NCBI RefSeq assembly: GCF_024137025.1
Contig: NZ_JAMYJR010000001.1
Coordinates: 248,001 to 312,000, forward strand
Reading direction: 5' to 3'
Source: Paractinoplanes aksuensis
Lineage (GTDB): Bacteria > Actinomycetota > Actinomycetes > Mycobacteriales > Micromonosporaceae
Length of the DNA: 64,000 nucleotides
Shown in pieces: positions 1-6,817 of this stretch. Position 1 is the stretch's first letter, and each line of letters opens with the position of its first letter. Under the pieces are notes generated by a model. That model was not told where the DNA came from, did no database searches, and saw nothing but the letters and a program-made list of their open reading frames with translations. Made by a program: the position numbers and the translations under genes.

Positions 1-653
1 ACCCCAAGATCTTCCACCAGAAATTCATCGTACGGGACCCCGGCGCCCCCACCGCGGCCGTGCTCACCGGCTCGACCAACTTCACGCTGACCGACACCGG
101 GAAGAACGCCGACGGCAACAACCTCAACCACGTACTCGTGCTGCACGGCCGGACCGCGGCCGGGCTCTACCTGCGCGAGTTCGAGCGGCTGCGCAGTGGC
201 ACGTTCGGTGAGCTGCGCGAACGCCGCGAACCCAAGCCGCGCGAGTTCCGCCTCGGCCGCATCCGGGTCAAGCCGATCTTCGCGCCGCACCAGGGCCCGG
301 AGATGGAGATCATGAAGCAGATGCTCAAGGCCGAGCGGCGGGTCGACTTCGCGATGTTCACCTTCGCCCAGTCCTCGGGCATCGACGACACGATGTTCTG
401 GCTGCTCAAGGCCGGCATTCCGGTGCGCGGCGTTCTCGACCGGGGCCAGGGCAGCCAGGCCTGGGCCGCCACGAAACCCCTCAAGGTCAAAGGCGCGCTT
501 CTGTACGAGAACACGCCCGGCACCGGGGTCCGCAAGGTGCACCACACCGACCCCGCGGCCGAGCAGGCCCAGCGCGCCCTGGCCGCGTACGTGCTGGCCG
601 AGATCGACCGCATCGTCACCGACCTGTCCCGGCCCGTGGCCGGCCCTATCTGA
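1..653 (+). CDS. Phospholipase D-like protein, 3' part only
   Basis: The reading frame is open from base 3 and the gene starts outside the window; 216 residues are visible. The first HKD motif is intact (HQKFIVRD at bases 15-38, followed by GSTNFT), as in phospholipase D-superfamily phosphodiesterases and nucleases. A second PLD half follows: a strand-helix unit ending in VRKVHH at about 528-545, where family members continue as HHK(x)4D with a GSxN segment. Here HH runs straight into TDPAAEQ, which looks like sequence from beyond the second motif, so the second catalytic motif seems to have been lost by an in-frame deletion. PLD enzymes need both motifs, so the protein may be inactive unless it dimerises. 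Its stop overlaps the convergent kinase gene by 8 bp. The substrate cannot be told. Confidence 0.8.
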   Translation, partial: PKIFHQKFIVRDPGAPTAAVLTGSTNFTLTDTGKNADGNNLNHVLVLHGRTAAGLYLREFERLRSGTFGELRERREPKPREFRLGRIRVKPIFAPHQGPEMEIMKQMLKAERRVDFAMFTFAQSSGIDDTMFWLLKAGIPVRGVLDRGQGSQAWAATKPLKVKGALLYENTPGTGVRKVHHTDPAAEQAQRALAAYVLAEIDRIVTDLSRPVAGPI

Positions 654-2670
654 CGCTGAGCGTCGCGATCGCCACCACTTTGCCGTCGCGCACTGTCACC
701 ATCGCCGGGCGGGGGTCGGGCCCGCTGTCCGTGGCGAACTGCTCGAAGCTGACCTTGCAGGTGCCGGCCCGTGTGCGGGTGTCGAGACACTTGTCCGGGT
801 CCTGGCGGTAGTCGAGGTAGACCCGGCTCTCGGCGATGGGCAGGGACACCCGCGTCGAGCTGGGCGCCGGCACGTATTTCGGCCCGCACTGGGGCGACGT
901 GCTGTCCAGGGCGAAACGGCGGCAGTACTCGGCCCCGGTCAGGAACTCGGTCGGCTCGACGACCGCCATCCGCCCGATGTCGTACGTGAGATAGGTGCCG
1001 GCGCTGAACCGCGCGTTGCCCGAGACGAAGGCGGGGACGGCCGGAACGGCCGGGTCGGAACCGGAGCGCAGCTGGGCGTCGGTGAAGGTCACATCGGCCC
1101 GCCGGCCCTCGGTGGTCGTGCTGGCGCCGAGCATCACCCGGCCGCTGATCAGGGAGGACTCGGTCAACGGGCCGCCCAGCACCCGCTCGCCGTCGACGGC
1201 AACGGTTGCCTGCCGGCTGTCGGTGAGCAGTTCGATCCGGTGGGCCGCGCCGGTCGTGGTGCGGCGCTTCTCGGTGGCGATCACCGTCTCGCCACCGTCG
1301 ATCGACCTGCTCAGCCGCACTTCGCCGGGGCAGACCGCGACCCGGTAGGCGTCGGCCAGGTAGTCCAGGCCCTCGTCCTCCTTGGTGGCCCGGAACGAGA
1401 CGGTCGCGCACGACTGCGGTCCGGCCAGGGTTGCGCGCACGGAGACACTCTGGTCGGGCGGGAAGATCAAGGTGCTGTCGGGGGCGCAGACCATCGACGT
1501 GGTCGTGCGGATGCGCAGGCCGCCGCGGTAGCCGCAGGTTCCGTCGTCGTTGCTGGTCTCGCTGAACATGGCGTAACGCTGCAACGAGTCGAAGACGCTG
1601 GGGCCGGCCGCAGCAGGGGCGGGGGCCGACGCGCCCGGGCCGGAGACAGGGGCGGGGGCCGGGTCGCTGCTGTCCAGCAGGCGCAGTCCGGTGCCGGTCA
1701 GCGCCGCGACAGCCGTGACCGCGGCCGCGACCACGGCGACGCGCCGGACCCGGCCCACCCGGCGCCGGGCCGGGCGGGGCTTGGCCGCGGCCGCCGCTTC
1801 CGCCTCGCGGCGCAGTTCGGCGGGCAGTGGGGGCGTGGCCGCCGAGCCGGACACGAGCAGGCGTTCGAGCAGTTCGGGGGCGGTCGGTCGGTTGGCCGGA
1901 TCCTTCTCGAGCGAGGCGGTGACCAGTTCGGTCAGGTACGGCGGGAGGCCGGCGACCCGCGGCGGCTGGGTGAGGATGCGGGCCGCGGTCACCGCGGGGG
2001 AGTCACCGCCGAACGGGGTGCGACCGGCCCCGGCGTACGCGACCACGCCGCCCCAGGCGAAGACGTCGACCGCCGGGGTCAGCAGCCGGTCGCTCTCGGC
2101 GTCGAGACGCTCGGGCGCCATGTAGGCCAGCGTGCCGACCACCATGTCGGGCCGGGTGTGATAGCTGGTGGCCTCCAGCGGCCGGGCGATGCCGAAATCG
2201 ATCACCTTGGGCGTGCCCAGCGCGAACAGCACGTTGCGCGGCTTGAGGTCGCGGTGGATCACGCCGGCCCCGTGGATCGCGGCCAGCGCGGCCGCCACCC
2301 CGACGGCGACGCCGTGCAGGCTGCCCCCGCCCAACGGGCCGTTCTCGGCGACGACCTCGCTCAGGCTCGGGCCGTCGACGTACTCGACGACCAGGTACGG
2401 CGTGATGCTGTCGGGGTCGGCGTCGAGCACCTCGGCCGTGCAGAAGGGCGGAACCTCGCGGGCCCGGCTCACCTCGCTGCGGAACCGCGCGCGGAACTCC
2501 TCCTCATGGGCGTACTCGGGTCGGATGACCTTGACGGCCACCAGCCGGCCGCCCGGCGCCTGGGCCAGGAAGACCGAGCCCATGCCGCCCTCGCCGAGCC
2601 GCGACAGCGTGCGGTAACGGCCGATGTACGAGGGGTCGCCGGGTCGGAGTTGAGCAGCCACGGCAGGCAA
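646..2670 (-). CDS. Membrane-anchored Ser/Thr protein kinase
   Basis: A 674-residue Hanks-type kinase. The cytoplasmic catalytic domain takes up about residues 15-275: glycine loop GEGGMGSVF, VAVKVI with the ATP-binding lysine at about 47, catalytic loop HRDLKPRNV, DFG as DFGIAR, and the activation segment ending in GTLAYMAPE. An alanine/proline-rich linker leads to one membrane helix at about 308-330 (VAVVAAAVTAVAALTG). The remaining roughly 340 residues should be extracellular. They carry paired cysteines and a beta-rich region that resembles a laminin-G/concanavalin-like fold, but there are no PASTA repeats. The signal sensed is unknown. The first methionine gives a normal N-terminus about 18 residues before the kinase fold. 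No partner gene is adjacent. Confidence 0.92.
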   Translation of the reverse strand: MPAVAAQLRPGDPSYIGRYRTLSRLGEGGMGSVFLAQAPGGRLVAVKVIRPEYAHEEEFRARFRSEVSRAREVPPFCTAEVLDADPDSITPYLVVEYVDGPSLSEVVAENGPLGGGSLHGVAVGVAAALAAIHGAGVIHRDLKPRNVLFALGTPKVIDFGIARPLEATSYHTRPDMVVGTLAYMAPERLDAESDRLLTPAVDVFAWGGVVAYAGAGRTPFGGDSPAVTAARILTQPPRVAGLPPYLTELVTASLEKDPANRPTAPELLERLLVSGSAATPPLPAELRREAEAAAAAKPRPARRRVGRVRRVAVVAAAVTAVAALTGTGLRLLDSSDPAPAPVSGPGASAPAPAAAGPSVFDSLQRYAMFSETSNDDGTCGYRGGLRIRTTTSMVCAPDSTLIFPPDQSVSVRATLAGPQSCATVSFRATKEDEGLDYLADAYRVAVCPGEVRLSRSIDGGETVIATEKRRTTTGAAHRIELLTDSRQATVAVDGERVLGGPLTESSLISGRVMLGASTTTEGRRADVTFTDAQLRSGSDPAVPAVPAFVSGNARFSAGTYLTYDIGRMAVVEPTEFLTGAEYCRRFALDSTSPQCGPKYVPAPSSTRVSLPIAESRVYLDYRQDPDKCLDTRTRAGTCKVSFEQFATDSGPDPRPAMVTVRDGKVVAIATLSVR

Positions 2671-2735
2671 ACCTACCGGGACGGCGGCGGGGAAACGATT
2701 TGCCGCGCGCCCCGGGCAGCGGAAGGCTCACCGGC

Positions 2736-3275
2736 ATGGAACCACCTGAGATGATCAATGCCGGTGAACTGGTGCTCAAGCGCTGGGAGATCGAGTGGGC
2801 CCCGGCGGCCGTCGCCGCCATCCAGGATTCGCTGCCTGAGCTGCGGCAATTCCTGCCCTGGGCGACCGACGGGTACGGGCTCGAGGAGTCGCGTGAGTAC
2901 ATCGCGCGGTCGCGGGCCGACTGGGACGCCGGGACGCAGTTCAACTACGCGATCTTCACCACGATCGGCGAGCTGGCCGGGTCGATCGGGCTGATGACCC
3001 GGATGGGCCCGGGGGTGCTCGAGATCGGCTACTGGACCGGGACCCCGTACGCGGGCCGGGGTTACATGACGGCGGCGGTACGGGCGCTGAGCCGGGTTGC
3101 GCTCACGCTGCCGGGCATCGAGCGGGTGGCGATCAAGCACGACGAGGCGAACAAAGCCTCGGCCGCGGTCGCCGTCAAGGCCGGTTTCCAGGAGGTCGCG
3201 CGCGAGCCCCGCGAGGTGGAAGCCCCGGGCGAGAGCGGCCTGACGATCATCCGCGAACTGTCTCTTCCGGCCTGA
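2736..3275 (+). CDS. GNAT N-acetyltransferase (RimJ/RimL-like)
   Basis: A 179-residue GNAT-family enzyme that should transfer an acetyl group from acetyl-CoA to an amine, possibly a protein N-terminus. It shows the typical N-terminal strand (LVLKRWE), a GSIGLMT-type strand, the GTPYAGRGYMTAA acetyl-CoA loop (a variant of R/QxxGxG/A) and the C-terminal NxxSxxVAxKxGFQEVA segment of RimJ/RimL proteins. I chose the ATG at 2736 because GGAAGG sits 9 bases upstream (2721-2726); a start 12 codons further upstream has no such site. It is divergent from the kinase gene and stands alone. The substrate is not predictable. Confidence 0.88.
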   Translation: MEPPEMINAGELVLKRWEIEWAPAAVAAIQDSLPELRQFLPWATDGYGLEESREYIARSRADWDAGTQFNYAIFTTIGELAGSIGLMTRMGPGVLEIGYWTGTPYAGRGYMTAAVRALSRVALTLPGIERVAIKHDEANKASAAVAVKAGFQEVAREPREVEAPGESGLTIIRELSLPA

Positions 3276-3309
3276 CAGAGATTGACGGACTCCGCTACGA
3301 CGCATAAGT

Positions 3310-3362
3310 TTCGAGGAACCTCCGGAAGTTACGGGTTCGACATCCACCGATCGTTCCTCGAA
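3310..3362 (+). promoter_or_regulatory. Inverted repeat overlapping the xylanase ribosome-binding site
   Basis: TTCGAGGAAC (3310-3319) and GTTCCTCGAA (3353-3362) are perfect 10-bp inverted copies separated by 33 bases. The right arm ends inside the AAGGAG ribosome-binding site (3361-3366) of the xylanase gene. It may be a repressor operator or an mRNA stem that partly hides the ribosome-binding site. Which one is inference. Confidence 0.6.
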
Positions 3363-3372
3363 GGAGTCCTTG

Positions 3373-4467
3373 ATGAGAGCAGCAACCCGGGCCGTGGTGG
3401 CCGTCCTCGCCACCACGGCAACTCTGAGTTTTGTGGTCCAGCCCGTGCAGGCCCATCCGCAGGCGAAGTCGCTTCGCTCGGTAGCGCCCCGAGACTTGCG
3501 GATCGGCACCGCGGTCGCCGGCGGCGGTCACCACGTCGACCAGCCGTACCCCGACCCGTTCACCTACGACAAGCCGTACCGCAAGGTGCTGGCCAAAGAG
3601 TTCAACTCGGCCTCGCCCGAGAACCAGATGAAGTGGGAGTTCATCCACCCCGAGCGCAACAAGTACAACTTCGGGCCGGCCGACGCGATCGTCCGCTTCG
3701 CGCGCGACAACGGGCAGGTCGTCCGGGGTCACACGCTGCTGTGGCACAGCCAGAACCCGGCCTGGCTCAACGAGGGCACGTTCACCGACGCGGAGTTGCG
3801 CTCGATCCTCAAGAAGCACATCTTCACGGTCGTCGGCCGCTACAAGGGCAAGATCCAGCAGTGGGACGTGGCCAACGAGATCTTCAACGAGAACGGCGAG
3901 TACCGCCCGGAGAACATCTGGATCAGCCGTCTCGGCCCCGGCATCGTCGCCGACGCGTTCCGCTGGGCCCACCAGGCCGACCCTCGGGCGCAGCTGTTCC
4001 TGAACGACTACGGCGTCGAGTGGCCGGGAGTCAAGGTCGACGCGTACGAGGCGCTGGCCGAGCAGTTGCTGGCGCAGCGGGTGCCGCTGCACGGCTTCGC
4101 GTCGCAGGCTCACCTCAGCATGCGCTACGGCGCGCCCGACCAGTTGGCCGGCGTGTTGCAGCGCTTCGACGACCTGGGCCTCAAGACCGCGATCACCGAG
4201 CTCGACGTCCGCATGGACCTGCCCGAGGGCGGCGTGCCCACGGCGGAGCAGTTGCAGACGCAGGCTTCGTATTACAAGACCGTGCTCGACGCCTGCCTCG
4301 CGGTCGACAACTGCAACTCGTTCACGATCTGGGGCTTCACCGACAAGTACTCGTGGGTGCCGGTCTTCTTCCCTGCCGAAGGTGCCGCCACGGTGATGCG
4401 GGACGACTTCGGCAAGAAGCCCGCCTACTACGCCCTGCGTGACACCCTGGCCCGCGCCCGCCGCTGA
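3373..4467 (+). CDS. Secreted endo-1,4-beta-xylanase, GH10
   Basis: A 364-residue retaining GH10 endoxylanase that cleaves beta-1,4 bonds in xylan outside the cell. A signal peptide covers about residues 1-27 (MRAATRAVVAVLATTATLSF then VVQPVQA). Family signatures are GHTLLWHSQNP (119-129), the acid/base glutamate E169 in WDVANEIFN and the nucleophile E276 in ITELDVRM. Length fits a single catalytic domain with no carbohydrate-binding module. ATG 3373 follows AAGGAG by 6 bases. The 5' leader carries a 10-bp inverted repeat that reaches the ribosome-binding site, and a strong hairpin follows the gene. It stands alone and fits a plant-litter lifestyle together with the arabinofuranosidase locus near 55 kb. 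Confidence 0.96.
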   Translation: MRAATRAVVAVLATTATLSFVVQPVQAHPQAKSLRSVAPRDLRIGTAVAGGGHHVDQPYPDPFTYDKPYRKVLAKEFNSASPENQMKWEFIHPERNKYNFGPADAIVRFARDNGQVVRGHTLLWHSQNPAWLNEGTFTDAELRSILKKHIFTVVGRYKGKIQQWDVANEIFNENGEYRPENIWISRLGPGIVADAFRWAHQADPRAQLFLNDYGVEWPGVKVDAYEALAEQLLAQRVPLHGFASQAHLSMRYGAPDQLAGVLQRFDDLGLKTAITELDVRMDLPEGGVPTAEQLQTQASYYKTVLDACLAVDNCNSFTIWGFTDKYSWVPVFFPAEGAATVMRDDFGKKPAYYALRDTLARARR

Positions 4468-4522
4468 CCGTCCCCGCCCGTTCCGGTCGCGGTGAGGCGG
4501 CCGGCGCGGGCGATAGGGCGGC

Positions 4523-4560
4523 ACGCCTGCCCTGGCCCCCCGTGCGGTCAGGGCAGGCGT
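4523..4560. terminator. Terminator-like hairpin after the xylanase gene
   Basis: ACGCCTGCCCTG (4523-4534) and CAGGGCAGGCGT (4549-4560) form a perfect 12-bp stem with a 14-base loop, 56 bp after the xylanase stop. It lies between convergent genes and has no real U-tract, as is common in actinobacteria, so it may act in both directions. Confidence 0.75.
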
Positions 4561-4602
4561 TCCGGTTTCCGCCCCGTTCCCGGGCGGCCGCGACCCACGT
4601 CG

Positions 4603-4678
4603 GGACTGCTCGTCGAGGACCTTGCGCAGCGATACCGCTTCAGGACTGCTCGTCGAGCACCTTGCGCAGCGTCACCGC
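4603..4678. repeat. Echo of the hydrolase 3' end
   Basis: Bases 4643-4678 are the last 12 codons of the alpha/beta hydrolase gene on the minus strand. Bases 4603-4638, just past its stop codon, repeat them at a 40-bp offset with four mismatches. Read on the minus strand the copy still spells AVSLRKVLDEQS against AVTLRKVLDEQS in the gene; most changes are synonymous. It resembles the residual tail of a deleted second gene copy. Confidence 0.85.
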
Positions 4679-5497
4679 GAAGTTGTCGGGGTCGCCCTGC
4701 TGGCCGTACTCGCCGCCCAGGAACCCGCCGTGGTGGCTCGGGAACGACGTCGGCTCGAGCCCGAGGCCGGCGGCCACGCCCTCGCCCGCGCGGTGGGCCA
4801 GCTCGCCCGTCGACTCCTCGCCGACGCCCACCACGATGCGCGTCGACGCGGCGCGCAGGGCGGCGAAGTCAGGCTCGTAGTGGGTGCAGGACACAAGGTT
4901 GTGCGAGAGCAGCACGTCGTCGCGGGAGCCGTCGTCCTCGGCCGGCATACCGAAGTCGGCCGGGCCGGGACCGGGCTGGTCGATCCAGCCGGCCGGGACC
5001 TCGCCCTGGTGGCTGGTCATCAGGATGAACTTCACCATCGCCGGGCCCATGCCCTCGCGCTGGTAGAGCTCGGCGATGCCCTTGGTGGCGGCCGACGCGT
5101 TGTCGCGGTCGGGCAGCACCGGGATGATCGGCGGCTCGTGCGCGACCAGGGTGCGGACCTGGTCGGGGCGGGCGGTGACCAGGGCGAGCGCGTTGACGGC
5201 GCCGCCGCTGGAGGCGAAGACGTCGACCGGGCCGCCGACGGCGTCGATGACCCGGCTCAGGTCACCCGCGTGCTGCTCGGGCGTCGTGGTGGTCTGGCCG
5301 GCGGTGAACTTGCTGCGGCCGATGCCCCGGGGGTCGTAGGTGACCACCGTGCGGTCGGGGAAGTGCCCGGCCAGGGTGGTGAAGCCGACCGCATCCATCG
5401 GGGAGCCGACCAGCAGCAGGGTGGGGCCGTCGCCCGGGCGGACGTCGTAGGTGATCTCGGCGCCGTCGGTGGTGATCGTGTGCGTCTCTGCAGTCAT
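4640..5497 (-). CDS. Alpha/beta hydrolase
   Basis: A 285-residue cytoplasmic alpha/beta-hydrolase fold protein. Seen features: TLLLVGSP oxyanion region at about 26-33, VVTYDPRGIGRS at 51-62, and the nucleophile elbow FASSGGAVNALAL with Ser97 in an A-S-S-G-G version of GxSxG. A C-terminal histidine lies in PSHHGGFLGGEYG and an acidic residue in the VVGVGEEST strand region. Such proteins act as esterases, lipases or C-C hydrolases; the substrate is unknown. The start at 5497 gives the standard N-terminus (MTAETHTITT). A degenerate copy of its last 12 codons follows the stop. It is convergent with the xylanase and divergent from the M48-like gene. Confidence 0.88.
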   Translation of the reverse strand: MTAETHTITTDGAEITYDVRPGDGPTLLLVGSPMDAVGFTTLAGHFPDRTVVTYDPRGIGRSKFTAGQTTTTPEQHAGDLSRVIDAVGGPVDVFASSGGAVNALALVTARPDQVRTLVAHEPPIIPVLPDRDNASAATKGIAELYQREGMGPAMVKFILMTSHQGEVPAGWIDQPGPGPADFGMPAEDDGSRDDVLLSHNLVSCTHYEPDFAALRAASTRIVVGVGEESTGELAHRAGEGVAAGLGLEPTSFPSHHGGFLGGEYGQQGDPDNFAVTLRKVLDEQS

Positions 5498-5719
5498 GCC
5501 CCTAGGACTCCCGTCCGCTCGTGGACTCATCGGCCTCGCGGAAGAAATTCTGCCGGGATCGTCGTGGGCCCGGGAGCTACTTCGGTATTGATCGCGCCCC
5601 GTACTTTCGTATCGGCCGAAAGTCGCAGTCGGCGCCAGAAAGAACCGGGTCTTTGGCCGGATGTGCTCACGAGGCGGATCCACCAATATCGTCACCGGAA
5701 CTTCAGACGGGAGAAACAG

Positions 5720-6772
5720 ATGACCATCGAGGATGACAACCGGCCGGCGCGGCAGCGGGTCGCCCTGACCGGCATCAGCTCGCGGGCCTGGGAGCATCCG
5801 GCCGACCGGGGCGCGCTCACCGCGCTGCGTGAGTTGCGCGGCTTCGACGACGTGGTGCGCGGTCTGTTCGGCATGTGGAACGAGCGGGGGTTCCGCCTGT
5901 CCTACCTGGCCGGCGCGATCAGGGTCGACCACCGGCAGTACCCCCGGGTCCACGGCTTGTTCGCCGAGGCCGCCGACTCGCTCGACGTCGCCGAGCGCCC
6001 CGAGCTGTATGTGAGCCAGTCGCCGTTCATCACGAGCAAGGCGATCGGCATGGACAAGCCGTTCGTCGTGATCAGCACGGGCGCGGTCGAGAAGCTGGAC
6101 GACGACGAGCTGCGCACCCTGCTCGGCCGCGAGATCGGCCACGTGCGTAGCGGTCACGCCGTCTACCAGACGATCATGACCCTGCTGACCCGGTGGGTGA
6201 CCAGCGTCAGCTGGCTGCCGATCGGTGCGATCGCGCTGCGGGCGATCATCGCGGCGATGTACGAGTGGTGGCGCAAGGCGGAGCTGTCGGCCGACCGGGC
6301 CGGGCTGCTGGCCGCGCAAGACCCGGCGGCCTCGCTGCGGCTGTTCATGAAGCAGGCCGGCGGCGGCGACCTGTCGCAGATCGACACGGCGGCCTTCCTC
6401 GAGCAGGCCGCTGAGTACGACGGCGGCGGCGACCTGCGCGACAGCATCCACAAGATCGGCATGACCGCGTTCAGCAGCGAGCCGGTGCCGGTGGCGCGGG
6501 CGGCCGAGCTGCAGAAGTGGGTCGACTCCGGCGACTACGCCCGGATCCTCGGCGGCGACTACCCGCGCCGCGACGACGACCGGGACGCGTCGGTGACCGC
6601 GGACGTGAAGGCGGCCGCGGCCAGCTACCGCGACTCGTTCCGCGACTCGCCCGACCCGCTGGTCACGTTCGCCCGCAAGGCCGCGGGCGGGGCGGCCGAC
6701 CTGGTCGGTTCGGCCGCGCGGGGCGCCCGCAACTGGGCCAACGGCCGCGGCGGCAACAGCGACGCCAACTGA
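5720..6772 (+). CDS. M48-like membrane metallopeptidase with altered zinc motif
   Basis: A 350-residue protein with the layout of actinobacterial M48 (HtpX/Ste24-like) peptidases. An N-terminal region carries SPFITSKAIGMDKPFVVIST, then the active-site helix, two hydrophobic segments (about 150-180) and the AELSADRAGLL third-ligand motif with Glu188. The zinc motif HExxH, expected at 137-141, reads REIGH: the first histidine is Arg137 (CGC at 6128-6130), while Glu138 and His141 remain. One C-to-T/G-to-A type change (CGC to CAC) would restore it. The protein may be an inactive pseudopeptidase. The C-terminal 60 residues are polar and Ala/Arg-rich. GGGAG precedes the ATG by about 6 bases. A 17-bp hairpin follows the gene. 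Confidence 0.85.
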   Translation: MTIEDDNRPARQRVALTGISSRAWEHPADRGALTALRELRGFDDVVRGLFGMWNERGFRLSYLAGAIRVDHRQYPRVHGLFAEAADSLDVAERPELYVSQSPFITSKAIGMDKPFVVISTGAVEKLDDDELRTLLGREIGHVRSGHAVYQTIMTLLTRWVTSVSWLPIGAIALRAIIAAMYEWWRKAELSADRAGLLAAQDPAASLRLFMKQAGGGDLSQIDTAAFLEQAAEYDGGGDLRDSIHKIGMTAFSSEPVPVARAAELQKWVDSGDYARILGGDYPRRDDDRDASVTADVKAAAASYRDSFRDSPDPLVTFARKAAGGAADLVGSAARGARNWANGRGGNSDAN

Positions 6773-6775
6773 TCC

Positions 6776-6816
6776 TCCGGTGGCGGCGCGGGTCCCGAGC
6801 CCGCGCCGCCACCGGA
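6776..6816. terminator. Bidirectional terminator hairpin
   Basis: A 17-bp perfect stem (TCCGGTGGCGGCGCGGG at 6776-6792 against its complement at 6800-6816) with a 7-base loop fills the 45-bp gap between the stops of the convergent M48-like and acyl-CoA dehydrogenase genes. Confidence 0.88.
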
Positions 6817-6817
6817 A

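Noticed and set aside
4640..6451. A minus-strand frame extending the hydrolase by about 300 codons
   Set aside because: The extension is antisense to the M48-like gene. The hydrolase motifs start right after the ATG at 5497.
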